From positions 1 through 64,000 of the IMG/VR virus record IMGVR_UViG_3300030012_002710: a stretch of DNA of 64,000 bases; one strand, written 5' to 3'. The translations under genes and the position numbers were made by a program. Source of the stretch: a virus. Numbering within the stretch: position 1 is the stretch's first letter; every line of letters starts with the position of its first letter. Positions 6,157 to 13,926 of the stretch are shown here, piece by piece. The notes under the pieces were generated by a model. It saw only the letters and a program-made list of their open reading frames with translations. It did no database searches and had not been told where the DNA came from.

Positions 6157-6415
6157 TCTATCAGATTTAATCGTACCTTTTATGATAGCAATAACTATGG
6201 GCTTTAGCGGTTATGCTGTGGCCCTTATTGCTGATTATATTAGAAAAATAATTATAATACCTTTAATATGTATGTTTGTATTCGATGCAGCTGTATTATT
6301 TGGTTATTATTCAATAGAAACATCCAAGTTACAAATGATGATGGGTGTTATGTTAGGAACGATACTTAAAATAGTATCATTTATATTATATCAAAAATAT
6401 TTAAGCAATGAGTAG
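6149..6415 (+). CDS. Small integral membrane protein
   Basis: 88 aa from ATG 6149 (MNNLSDLIVPFMIAITMGF). This start overlaps the ligase stop; the longer frame from 6044 would lie mostly inside ligase. Three hydrophobic segments (about residues 8-27, 33-52 and 60-80) indicate three membrane helices. No family recognised. An early-strand location makes a lysis role less likely than a membrane effector. Confidence 0.65.
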   Translation: MNNLSDLIVPFMIAITMGFSGYAVALIADYIRKIIIIPLICMFVFDAAVLFGYYSIETSKLQMMMGVMLGTILKIVSFILYQKYLSNE

Positions 6416-6515
6416 AAAATTATTTAATCATATGATAAGTGTTAATTTATTTAACATAAATAATAAACGTAAAAGAAAACAAAATGCTAATAAAAAACAG
6501 AAAAAACGGACATAG
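6408..6515 (+). CDS. Very small basic protein
   Basis: ATG at 6408 opens a 35-aa frame extremely rich in Lys, Arg and Asn (MSRKLFNHMISV start, ending NANKKQKKRT). It overlaps the membrane-protein gene end by 8 nt and the next gene start by 32 nt. The overlaps favour a real gene, but the length and composition leave real doubt. Confidence 0.4.
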   Translation: MSRKLFNHMISVNLFNINNKRKRKQNANKKQKKRT

Positions 6516-6690
6516 AGATTATTTATGGAACTCTATATATGAGTTACGTAAAGATATAACTAATTATGTTTTAAAATGTAAAGCTAAAAATAAACGTATA
6601 AAACTACATAAATTAGATCACAAAGCAGAATTGATTATAAAGTACTCTGAGAAACTTAAAAAGTTTCAAGAGACACCTACCTTAAGATGA
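6484..6690 (+). CDS. Hypothetical basic protein
   Basis: A 68-aa Lys-rich helical protein (MLIKNRKNGHRDYLWNSIYE). No recognised domain. It may bind nucleic acid given its charge. It precedes a 35-nt gap before the HTH gene at 6726. Confidence 0.6.
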   Translation: MLIKNRKNGHRDYLWNSIYELRKDITNYVLKCKAKNKRIKLHKLDHKAELIIKYSEKLKKFQETPTLR

Positions 6691-6725
6691 CAATAGGTAG
6701 TAATATTTAATAGAGTAATAGGCTA

Positions 6726-7334
6726 ATGTCATACAGGAAAATAGATTATTTAAATAGGAATAGAATTATATACAATAGAGATCCTATAAATGATAAGCCA
6801 ACAAAAACATTTACCTGGGGTAAATTTTATGAATACGGAACATACGAGTGCTATGAGTTGTTTAAAAGTAAAGCAAAGATTAATAGTTTTAAATCACTTA
6901 AATGGCACTTGTTAGTTCTAAAATATTTAAACCCAGAGCTTGAAGATAAAGATTTTAATAATCTTGCATATTATATAACAAATAAAAAAAATAATTTTAT
7001 TACTTTTAATATAAAACAAAAGTATTTAATTGACATGTTGGATAACTTAGAAATAGATAGACCTCCAGTTAATAGAAAACGAAAGGTAGTGTTTAATCAA
7101 CAAACAAAGTTAACAACAAAAGAAAAATTACAAATAGTAGGCCAATTAATAGGTAGATCTTCAGTTATAAAACAAGAAGATATTTATCAATGCATGTTAA
7201 ATTTACATGAGTCAAATGAAAAAATAACATGGATTAGAGTTGCAAAACTATTAAACTGTTCTGTAAGAACTATTTATCGTAATTTAAATAAAGAATTAAA
7301 AATTGAAAAAATTAATTTAAATGAAGAAATATAA
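6726..7334 (+). CDS. Putative DNA-binding protein with C-terminal HTH
   Basis: A 202-aa basic protein. The last 50 residues (ITWIRVAKLLNCSVRTIYRN) look like a helix-turn-helix in which V-A-K-L-L-x-C-S-V-R-T-I-Y-R-N is the turn plus recognition helix, similar to sigma region 4 or replication-initiator HTHs. The N-terminal part is basic and aromatic-rich without a recognised fold. It overlaps the sigma-factor gene by 14 nt, suggesting a shared regulatory role. It could also be a replication initiator. Confidence 0.6.
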   Translation: MSYRKIDYLNRNRIIYNRDPINDKPTKTFTWGKFYEYGTYECYELFKSKAKINSFKSLKWHLLVLKYLNPELEDKDFNNLAYYITNKKNNFITFNIKQKYLIDMLDNLEIDRPPVNRKRKVVFNQQTKLTTKEKLQIVGQLIGRSSVIKQEDIYQCMLNLHESNEKITWIRVAKLLNCSVRTIYRNLNKELKIEKINLNEEI

Positions 7335-8073
7335 TATATCTAATTATATTAGATACAAAGAAGATGTAAAAGAATCTCAACCAGTATCAAGCAATGTTAT
7401 TGAATATAGTAGAAATGATTTAATAAATAAGTTTTTACCATTAGTAGAAAATATAGCTAGAAAATTTTCAACTTCACAACAAGCTTCAGGTATATTAGAT
7501 ATAACTGATCTAATACAAGAAGGATCAATAGGTCTTGTTAAAGCAGTTGATAAATTAGATTATTCAGTCTTATCTGAATCAAAAGATAAAGAAAAAACAT
7601 TAAAGTCGTTTTTTTTCAAACGTGTTAAAGGTGCTATACGTAGAGCAATAGATCATAACAGAGGTAATATTAGAATACCTGAACATAAAATGAATGAAAT
7701 ACGTAAAAACCCAAAAGACAAAAAAATGGTTGAAATGTTTTTTAATTCTATATTTTTAAGTATAGATAAAAAAACAATGACAGATGATGAAGATATGGTA
7801 TACCAAATACCTGATCAATCTGAACCATACAATATTAATATTCTAAATAGTTATTTAAAAAGTTTAATGAGAAAACATTTAGAAGAAAACGAATATGAAG
7901 TTTTAAGACTATCATATGGCCTTGATTGTGATAAACATTCTGCTACTCAAATAGCAGATAAAATTAATATCAAAGGACCGAGTGGATATGTAAGAGTTTC
8001 TGAGCTTAAAAAGCAAGCTGTAAGAAAATTAATTGATAATGTAGATCACTCGCAAGTGCTTGATTATCTGTAA
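7321..8073 (+). CDS. RNA polymerase sigma-70-family factor
   Basis: A 250-aa protein. Region 2 is visible at about residues 25-110: NKFLPLVENIARKF, then DLIQEGSIGLVKAVDKLD (core-binding region 2.1-2.2), then FFFKRVKGAIRRAIDHNRG (2.3-2.4). A region 4-like HTH occupies about 185-240 (EYEVLRLSYGLDCDKHSATQ...VSELKKQAVRKL). This is an alternative sigma able to redirect host RNA polymerase to phage promoters. It is the natural candidate to read the 33-bp elements at 67, 2026, 4013 and 9693, or an unidentified late promoter. Coupled to the HTH gene upstream. Confidence 0.82.
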   Translation: MKKYNISNYIRYKEDVKESQPVSSNVIEYSRNDLINKFLPLVENIARKFSTSQQASGILDITDLIQEGSIGLVKAVDKLDYSVLSESKDKEKTLKSFFFKRVKGAIRRAIDHNRGNIRIPEHKMNEIRKNPKDKKMVEMFFNSIFLSIDKKTMTDDEDMVYQIPDQSEPYNINILNSYLKSLMRKHLEENEYEVLRLSYGLDCDKHSATQIADKINIKGPSGYVRVSELKKQAVRKLIDNVDHSQVLDYL

Positions 8074-8134
8074 GATACAGATGTAAATAGCAATTTTAAT
8101 GTGTAATTATATATAATACAAACCCTTTAAACCT

Positions 8135-8650
8135 ATGACACTTAACGATAAGTTAGCAACTATTCAGACTAAGTTTAAATCGAAAAAAAGTAGATTTAAT
8201 TCATTCGGCAAATATTACTTCCGCTCTGCCGAAGACATTCTCGAAGCAACTAAACCCTTTTTATTAGAATTAGGAGTTACAATAACATTAAATGAAAATT
8301 TAATTAAAAGTAAACCTATGCCTATTATTGAGAGTATAGCTACTATATCTGATGGTAAAAATTCAATTAAAGCAACAGCTTTAGTTGGTGTAGATCTTTT
8401 ACAAAAAGGTATGCAAACACCACAACAGTTTGGTTCTGCTTCAAGTTATGGGAAGAAATACGCACTTGGAAATTTATTTCTAATCGATGATACACAAGAC
8501 AGTGATGCTGTAAATGATCATAACAGAACTATGACACCAGATCAAATAACACAAGCTAAAAAGTTTTTAAAATCTGGCGGTAAACTAGCTGCTATTAAAG
8601 CAAAATATAACATAACACCTAAATTAGAACAAGAACTTACAACATTGTAA
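8135..8650 (+). CDS. ERF-type single-strand annealing recombinase
   Basis: A 171-aa protein with the ERF-family core: a short N-terminal helix, KYYFRSAEDILEATKPFL, then GVDLLQKGMQTPQQFGSASSYGKKYAL and LFLIDDTQDSDA near residues 90-130. ERF proteins anneal complementary single strands in phage recombination. It is followed without a gap by a PDDEXK exonuclease and an SSB-like gene, the usual partners. The 61-nt upstream gap ends in an A/T leader. Confidence 0.85.
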   Translation: MTLNDKLATIQTKFKSKKSRFNSFGKYYFRSAEDILEATKPFLLELGVTITLNENLIKSKPMPIIESIATISDGKNSIKATALVGVDLLQKGMQTPQQFGSASSYGKKYALGNLFLIDDTQDSDAVNDHNRTMTPDQITQAKKFLKSGGKLAAIKAKYNITPKLEQELTTL

Positions 8651-9382
8651 ATGGATAAAGAAGATATTTTAAAAAGGTTAAAAAATGATAATGACTACTA
8701 CGGTGACTTTGGTAAAAAGTTTCTTAGTAATTCAGATATTAAAACCTTATTAAAAAATCCTTTAGCACTTGGACAACCAAGTAAACCTTCAGCTGCATTT
8801 CTAGTTGGTGGATACTTACATACTGCTATACTTGAACCAAATAAATTAAAAAAGTATAAAGTAATAGAATCTACCACTAGAAATACGAAGGCATATAAAG
8901 AGATTTCAGATGGCGAATTATGCTTACTACAACACGAAGTTGATAAAATAGAATTAATGGTAGATACTATAATGCAAAATAATGTTTGCAAAGATCTCAT
9001 TAAAAGTAAAAATGTAGAGTATGAAGTACCAGGTCTGAAAGAAATTGAAGGAGAGATGTGGAAAGGTAAAGCTGATATAATTAATCATGATGAAAGATTA
9101 ATTGTTGATTTAAAAACAACATCAGATATTGATAAATTTAAATATTCAGCAAACCAATATAACTATGACAGTCAAGCATTTATTTATAATCAACTATTTA
9201 ATTATGAAATGCTATTTATTGTTATTGATAAACAAACTCTTCAAATAAAAATTTGTGAATGCTCTGAAGAATTTTACGAAAAGGGTCAACGTAAAGTACA
9301 AGAGGCAGTATCACAATATCAATTATTTTTTAAATCAAAAGACTTTGACCCTAAACAATATTTTAAAACAGAAACTTTATAA
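8651..9382 (+). CDS. PDDEXK exonuclease (RecE/Cas4-like)
   Basis: A 243-aa nuclease. The catalytic signature is at about residues 120-165: E near YEVPGLKEIEGEMWKGKADI (GKAD providing the first Asp), then LIVDLKTTSDIDKF (D-x-K motif), then a conserved QYNYDSQAFIYNQ helix with the Q-x3-Y pattern of RecB-type nucleases. It would resect ends to give single strands for the ERF protein upstream. Its stop overlaps the next ATG. Confidence 0.85.
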   Translation: MDKEDILKRLKNDNDYYGDFGKKFLSNSDIKTLLKNPLALGQPSKPSAAFLVGGYLHTAILEPNKLKKYKVIESTTRNTKAYKEISDGELCLLQHEVDKIELMVDTIMQNNVCKDLIKSKNVEYEVPGLKEIEGEMWKGKADIINHDERLIVDLKTTSDIDKFKYSANQYNYDSQAFIYNQLFNYEMLFIVIDKQTLQIKICECSEEFYEKGQRKVQEAVSQYQLFFKSKDFDPKQYFKTETL

Positions 9383-9693
9383 TGGCATCAATAATAAAAA
9401 CAAGTATTAACCTAAACAATATTCCTAAAGATAAGATTATTGTTGGAGCTAAAGGCAAATATTTACCTATTAGTTTAACTTTAAATGATGAAGTAGATCA
9501 ATTTGGTAATAATGGACCTGTTATTGTAGAACAAACAAAAGAAGAAAGAGAATCAAAAGTTGATAAAGTTTATTTAGGTAATGCAAAAGTTGTTTGGACT
9601 AACGGTATGAATGTTGAAGCGGCACCTAGAATGGATCAGCCAAAAGCTATGCCTAAAGCTGAACCAGCTCAAGAACCTGATTTACCATTTTAA
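9382..9693 (+). CDS. Putative single-stranded DNA-binding protein
   Basis: A 103-aa protein with a beta-rich N-terminal two-thirds and a Pro/Ala-rich linker ending in EPDLPF. The last residues match the acidic DDIPF-type tail with which SSBs recruit repair and replication partners. OB-fold identity is inferred from size, tail and position directly between ERF/exonuclease and primase-helicase. Promoter copy 4 begins at its stop codon. Confidence 0.6.
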   Translation: MASIIKTSINLNNIPKDKIIVGAKGKYLPISLTLNDEVDQFGNNGPVIVEQTKEERESKVDKVYLGNAKVVWTNGMNVEAAPRMDQPKAMPKAEPAQEPDLPF

Positions 9694-9725
9694 CAAACTA
9701 AATACAAACAGATTTAGATAATATA
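9693..9725 (+). promoter_or_regulatory. Promoter-like element, copy 4
   Basis: ACAAACTAAATAC, 9 variable bases, TAGATAATATA. It fills the gap between the SSB-like stop (9693) and the primase-helicase ATG (9729). Only 3 nt separate the element from that ATG, so a transcript started 6-8 nt past a -10 box would begin at or just after the A of the ATG. Confidence 0.72.
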
Positions 9726-9728
9726 TAT

Positions 9729-11438
9729 ATGCAAATAACAGAGATCAATGGATTTGTGATTGATAAATTTAATCAACATGGTCTAGAGCAAGGTAAGTCT
9801 CAAGGGACATGCCCTTTATGCTCACACACTAGACAACCTAAAAATAAAAAGCTTAAATGTGCTTCTTATGATTGGGAACGTGGTCTCGGTACTTGTCACA
9901 ACTGTAATAAAACATTTCAATTACATACTTACAAGCGTAAAGGAGACAGTGAAAAAAATTATATTCGTCCAGAATTCAAAAGTCAAAAACCTGTAGGTAG
10001 CAAAATAGTTAAATGGTTTAATGACAGAGGTATATCTCAGTCGACCCTTAATGATTTAAATGTATCTGAGGGTCCTGAGTTTATGCCACAGACAAGTAAG
10101 ACTGAAAATACAATAAAGTTCAACTACATGATGGGTGGTGAACTTATAAATATAAAATATAGAGATGGTAGAAAAAACTTTAAATTATATAAAGGCGCAG
10201 AAAAAATATTTTATAATATTGATAGTATTATTGGTTATGATGAATGTTATATTGTGGAAGGAGAGATGGATGCTTTATCTTTTCATGAAGTGGGGATCAC
10301 TAACGTTATATCAGTACCTAATGGAGCTACTTTAAACTCTAATAATTTAGATTATTTAGATAACTGTATTGATTATTTTGAAAATAAAAATAAAATAATA
10401 TTAGCAGTTGATAATGATGAAGCAGGCCAAGCACTACAACAAGAATTAATTAGAAGACTAGGTGCAGAAGTTTGTTACATTATAGATTTTAAAGATTGTA
10501 AAGATGCTAATGAATATTTAATTAAACATGGTAAAGAAGCTTTTTCAAATATTCTCAAACACGCCAAAGCAGTACCTCTTGAAAACGTTACCACTTTTAA
10601 TGATATTGAAAGTGAAGTTACAGACTTTGTACAGCATGGTTTTAAACCAGGTTATCAAGCTGGTTTATCCAACTTTGACAAAATTTTTTCAACTTATACA
10701 GGACAATTTATTACTGTTACAGGTATACCTTCTTCTGGTAAGTCTGATTTTGTTGATCAGCTTGTTGTTGGTTATAACATAAATTATAAATGGAAAACAG
10801 CTTTTGCATCGCCTGAAAATGCACCAACCTATTTACATGCACATAAGTTGATGCGTAAAGTTTGGCAAGGTATGCCAACACCAGGTGATATAAATACTAA
10901 TCAATGGAAAAAAGTAGCAGAGCATATTAATGATAATTTCTTTTTTATTGATATGGAAAGATATACCCTTGAGTCTGTATTACGTAAAGGTGCAGAGTTA
11001 GTTAAACGTAAAGGTATTAAATGTCTTGTTATAGATCCTTTTAATAAAATTAGAGATGTAGATTGTAATACTGAAGATGTTAATAAGTATACAATGGAAT
11101 ATCTTACAAAAATAGAAGTGTTTGCAAAAAAGTTTGATGTGCTAGTTTTTATAGTTGCACATCCAACTAAAATGTATAAAGACAAAGACGGTAAAATTGA
11201 AGAACCAAATATGTATAATATAAAAGGTGGTGGCGAATGGTATGATGCTTCTTACCATGGTATATTAGTACATAGAGACTACGAAGCTAAAACTGTTAAA
11301 GCTAAAGTTTTAAAAGTTAAGTTTCAAAACTTAGGTGAAAATGGAGCAGAAGCTTATTTTAAATGGGAACCTAAGTCAGGTTGTTTTATACCTCATTTAG
11401 ATCAACAACAGATTAATGATGTAATGCCTTGGGATTAA
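9729..11438 (+). CDS. Bifunctional primase-helicase (T7 gp4-like)
   Basis: A 569-aa protein. An N-terminal zinc ribbon uses C28, C31, C44 and C56/C59 (CPLC...CHNC). A Toprim domain follows, with VEGEMDALSF near residues 177-186 and ILAVDNDEAGQA near 220-231. A RecA-like hexameric helicase has Walker A TGIPSSGKSD (about 331-340), Walker B CLVIDPFN (about 433-440) and VFIVAHPTK. It unwinds the fork and lays RNA primers. It is the first gene after promoter copy 4, with hardly any 5' UTR possible. Confidence 0.93.
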   Translation: MQITEINGFVIDKFNQHGLEQGKSQGTCPLCSHTRQPKNKKLKCASYDWERGLGTCHNCNKTFQLHTYKRKGDSEKNYIRPEFKSQKPVGSKIVKWFNDRGISQSTLNDLNVSEGPEFMPQTSKTENTIKFNYMMGGELINIKYRDGRKNFKLYKGAEKIFYNIDSIIGYDECYIVEGEMDALSFHEVGITNVISVPNGATLNSNNLDYLDNCIDYFENKNKIILAVDNDEAGQALQQELIRRLGAEVCYIIDFKDCKDANEYLIKHGKEAFSNILKHAKAVPLENVTTFNDIESEVTDFVQHGFKPGYQAGLSNFDKIFSTYTGQFITVTGIPSSGKSDFVDQLVVGYNINYKWKTAFASPENAPTYLHAHKLMRKVWQGMPTPGDINTNQWKKVAEHINDNFFFIDMERYTLESVLRKGAELVKRKGIKCLVIDPFNKIRDVDCNTEDVNKYTMEYLTKIEVFAKKFDVLVFIVAHPTKMYKDKDGKIEEPNMYNIKGGGEWYDASYHGILVHRDYEAKTVKAKVLKVKFQNLGENGAEAYFKWEPKSGCFIPHLDQQQINDVMPWD

Positions 11439-11439
11439 T

Positions 11440-11712
11440 ATGGTATATAAAAAACGTAAAAAGAATTTATTACCTAGTTATATAGCTGATTCAGATGAAG
11501 CTGAATGGTACAAATACTGTGTTAACAATGACATACGAATATGTACTATACCAGTTGAAGATGAAACAGGCAAATGGAAAATTGGTGTAAACATAGGGCC
11601 ATATAAAAAAGGTGAAACGCCTTATATATCGCCTCACGTATATGATAAAGACACTCTTTATCCTACTTATTATCAAATGTGTAAATATTATTATGATAAA
11701 CGTAAAAAATAA
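11440..11712 (+). CDS. Hypothetical protein
   Basis: A 90-aa basic protein beginning MVYKKRKKNLLPSYIADSDE with a beta-rich middle and a basic C-terminus (YYDKRKK). It starts 1 nt after the primase-helicase stop and overlaps the thymidylate synthase-family gene by 20 nt. Its position suggests an accessory role in replication or nucleotide metabolism; no domain recognised. Confidence 0.6.
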   Translation: MVYKKRKKNLLPSYIADSDEAEWYKYCVNNDIRICTIPVEDETGKWKIGVNIGPYKKGETPYISPHVYDKDTLYPTYYQMCKYYYDKRKK

Positions 11713-12343
11713 TTTTAATAACGCTAATCAAGCTTTTAGGTATTTTTATAAAAAAATAAAAATAGATGGTATACCTTATGGTGATACAAAAGCTTTATTT
11801 AATGTTGGGTTTTATTTACAAAACCCTTTAGATATGGAAATAACCCATCCTGACAGAAAGTGGAACAAAGAATATGCTCAAGCTGAATGGGAGTGGTATT
11901 TAACAGAAGATCCACATATTACACAATTAGGTGAAATATATGGTTCTATACCTCCAATATGGGAAAAAATGCAGGACTCAGAAGGTAAATGTAGATCAAA
12001 CTATGGTCATCAATGGAGTAGAAATTATCAATTAGATCACGTTGTGGGTATGTTAAAAGAAATTAAAGATACTAGACAAGCTGCAATAAGTATTTATGAT
12101 GGTAAAGAAATAAGTACTTATCGCAAAGATACACCATGTACTTATGCTATACAGTTTAGTATAGTTAAAAATGTATTAAATATGGCTGTTCTGATGCGAT
12201 CTAATGATCTCTGGTACGGCTTTTGCAATGATCAGTATTGTTTTGCACAATTACAAAAATTAGTTGCAGACAGACTGTCTATTGATGTTGGAAATTATTA
12301 TCATTTTGCACATAATTTACATTTATATAATAATAAAATTTAA
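11693..12343 (+). CDS. Thymidylate synthase-family enzyme, possibly dCMP hydroxymethylase
   Basis: About 216 aa from ATG 11693; the longer frame from 11612 lies inside the previous gene. Family marks: GDTKALFNVGF near the N-terminus, YGHQWSRNY, catalytic cysteine in DTPCTYAIQF, RSNDLWYGF (phosphate-binding Arg-Ser), and C-terminal HLY. Aligning RSNDLWYGFCND on E. coli RSCDVFLGLPFN puts Asp where thymidylate synthase has the dUMP-selecting Asn. That substitution is known from T4 dCMP hydroxymethylase. The protein ends right after HLY, lacking about 50 C-terminal residues of E. coli ThyA. Substrate is inference. Confidence 0.72.
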   Translation: MINVKNNFNNANQAFRYFYKKIKIDGIPYGDTKALFNVGFYLQNPLDMEITHPDRKWNKEYAQAEWEWYLTEDPHITQLGEIYGSIPPIWEKMQDSEGKCRSNYGHQWSRNYQLDHVVGMLKEIKDTRQAAISIYDGKEISTYRKDTPCTYAIQFSIVKNVLNMAVLMRSNDLWYGFCNDQYCFAQLQKLVADRLSIDVGNYYHFAHNLHLYNNKI

Positions 12344-12353
12344 AAAAAATAAT

Positions 12354-13118
12354 ATGTATTATTTATACCACATACCTGGTAAAAAAATAGGTGTTACCCG
12401 TAATCTTAATACAAGAGTTACCCTTATACAAGGATATAAAAAAGGTGAATATGAAGTACTTGAATCTAGTAATGATATAGATTATATATCTGATAAAGAA
12501 ATTGAGTATCAAAAAGCTTTTGGCTATAAAGTTGATAGACAAAAGTATAATAAATTAATAAAATCAAATAAAATGAACGTAAATATTACAGAACAAACAA
12601 CTACATTTCCTTGCTCATTAGAAGATTTACCTAATGAATTAGAACAAGTTGTAGATAGTTTTAAGTGGACGACTTCGCATGGAGAATTTGCTGTTACTAA
12701 TAAAACAATTAAATGGATAATAGCTAATGCTAAAACGTCAATGTATAATAACAATAGAAGTTATATATATAATAAAGCTTATTATGAAGCTTTTTTAAAT
12801 GAATTACATACACCACAAAATGGTAATAAGTTTGATCAAATAAGAGCTTGGGCCCAATCAAGAGGTTTATATGATAAAGGGAATACTGAAACACAATATG
12901 TAAAATTAATGGAAGAAGCAGGTGAATTAGCTAAAGCTTTGCTTACAGAAAATCAACCTGAAATTGTAGATGCAATAGGCGATATGGTTGTTGTATTAAC
13001 TAATCTTGCACATATGAGACACATTACTATTGAAACTTGTATTAATGAAGCTTTTAGACAGATTGAAAACAGAAAAGGTAAAATGATTAACGGTACATTT
13101 GTTAAAGATGAGAATTAA
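12354..13118 (+). CDS. GIY-YIG-like domain fused to MazG-like NTP pyrophosphohydrolase
   Basis: 254 aa from ATG 12354; a longer frame would overlap the previous gene. Residues 1-70 (YLYHIPGKKIGVTRNLNTRV) resemble a GIY-YIG-like fold with Y-x-Y...K-x-G-V-T..L..R. The C-terminal 90 residues are MazG-like: KLMEEAGELAKALL, then EIVDAIGDMVVVLTNLA, giving the E-x2-E and E-x2-D metal-binding set. It probably hydrolyses selected (d)NTPs. Next to the thymidylate synthase-family gene it could clear dCTP or dUTP. The N-terminal domain may be catalytically inactive. Confidence 0.7.
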   Translation: MYYLYHIPGKKIGVTRNLNTRVTLIQGYKKGEYEVLESSNDIDYISDKEIEYQKAFGYKVDRQKYNKLIKSNKMNVNITEQTTTFPCSLEDLPNELEQVVDSFKWTTSHGEFAVTNKTIKWIIANAKTSMYNNNRSYIYNKAYYEAFLNELHTPQNGNKFDQIRAWAQSRGLYDKGNTETQYVKLMEEAGELAKALLTENQPEIVDAIGDMVVVLTNLAHMRHITIETCINEAFRQIENRKGKMINGTFVKDEN

Positions 13119-13359
13119 AACAGAAGATAAAATAGTTCAAGCTGTTTTAAGAAAGATGGATGAGCGTAGTCTTGTTGGCCAGAAAAAGTATGGTGCTACC
13201 ATGATGCAAGAAATTAAAAACCAAGATAAAGATCTTAATAGGTTTTTAGTAGATGTGCAAGAAGAATTAATGGATGCAATATTGTATATTGAAGCAGCTA
13301 AACGATGTTTAAAAGATCAAGTAGAAGATGCTGTATTGAAACACGTTTATGAAAAATAA
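13108..13359 (+). CDS. MazG-like all-alpha NTP-PPase-type small protein
   Basis: About 83 aa from ATG 13108 (MRIKTEDKIVQAVLRKMDE). The pattern VGQKKYGATM...LNRFLVDVQEELMDAILYIE matches small phage all-alpha NTP pyrophosphatase-like proteins, where Q-E-E-L-x-D-A forms the metal-binding helix. It overlaps the MazG fusion by 11 nt and the next gene by 11 nt. A second pyrophosphohydrolase or regulatory partner in nucleotide-pool control. Confidence 0.55.
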   Translation: MRIKTEDKIVQAVLRKMDERSLVGQKKYGATMMQEIKNQDKDLNRFLVDVQEELMDAILYIEAAKRCLKDQVEDAVLKHVYEK

Positions 13360-13798
13360 ATATAAACGTAAAAAAGGTCCTGTACAGTCTAAAAAAATAA
13401 GTTATGATGGAATTAAATTTTCATCTGGACTGGAAAGGTATATGTATATAGCATTAAAAAAATCTAAAATACCCGCTGTATATGAAGGCCAAACTTATGA
13501 AATATTTTCTGGATTTGATTTTCCCAATTTTTCTTATGAAAGATGTGGTAATGGAAAAGGAGAGTATAAAAATAGAGGTAATAAAAAAATACTTAATATT
13601 AAATATACACCTGATTTTATAGGCAAAGGTTTTATAATAGAAACTAAAGGTAGAGCTAATGAAAGTTTTCCTTTACGTTGGAAAATGTTTAAAAGATATG
13701 TAGTAAACCATTTACCTGGTGTTACTTTATATAAACCACAAAATCAAAAAGAATGCGACGCAACGGTAAAATTGATATTAGAAAGCAAAAACAATTAG
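13349..13798 (+). CDS. Endonuclease I-like PDDEXK nuclease
   Basis: A 149-aa basic protein. FSSGLERYMYIALKKS supplies the early Glu, YTPDFIGKGFIIETKGRAN supplies the P-D...E-x-K catalytic core, and WKMFKRYVVNHLPG is a conserved C-terminal helix. This layout matches phage T7 endonuclease I and DUF1064 relatives, which resolve branched DNA or degrade host DNA. It follows the replication and recombination genes as expected for a junction resolvase. Confidence 0.8.
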   Translation: MKNKYKRKKGPVQSKKISYDGIKFSSGLERYMYIALKKSKIPAVYEGQTYEIFSGFDFPNFSYERCGNGKGEYKNRGNKKILNIKYTPDFIGKGFIIETKGRANESFPLRWKMFKRYVVNHLPGVTLYKPQNQKECDATVKLILESKNN

Positions 13799-13926
13799 CA
13801 AGACAAAAATATGCTGAGCGTCAAATAGATAAGTGGGTTAAATGGAGGATGCAAGCTAAAGGTTATATACTTTATAAAGATTTAGTAGAAATGCAAAACA
13901 ATTTTAATATAAAATGTTATGATTAA
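13753..13926 (+). CDS. Hypothetical 57-aa basic protein
   Basis: ATG at 13753 lies inside the end of the nuclease gene in another frame and opens a 57-aa frame (MRRNGKIDIRKQKQLARQKY), strongly basic and helical with a Trp-rich centre. It fills an otherwise empty 130 nt and overlaps the next ATG by 8 nt, which supports it. No function recognised. Confidence 0.5.
   Translation: MRRNGKIDIRKQKQLARQKYAERQIDKWVKWRMQAKGYILYKDLVEMQNNFNIKCYD

Noticed and set aside
8082-8125. Fifth copy of the 33-bp promoter-like element before the ERF gene
   Set aside because: Partial resemblance (GATGTAAATAG, then TGTGTAATTATA), but it needs an insertion and many mismatches; left out of the set.
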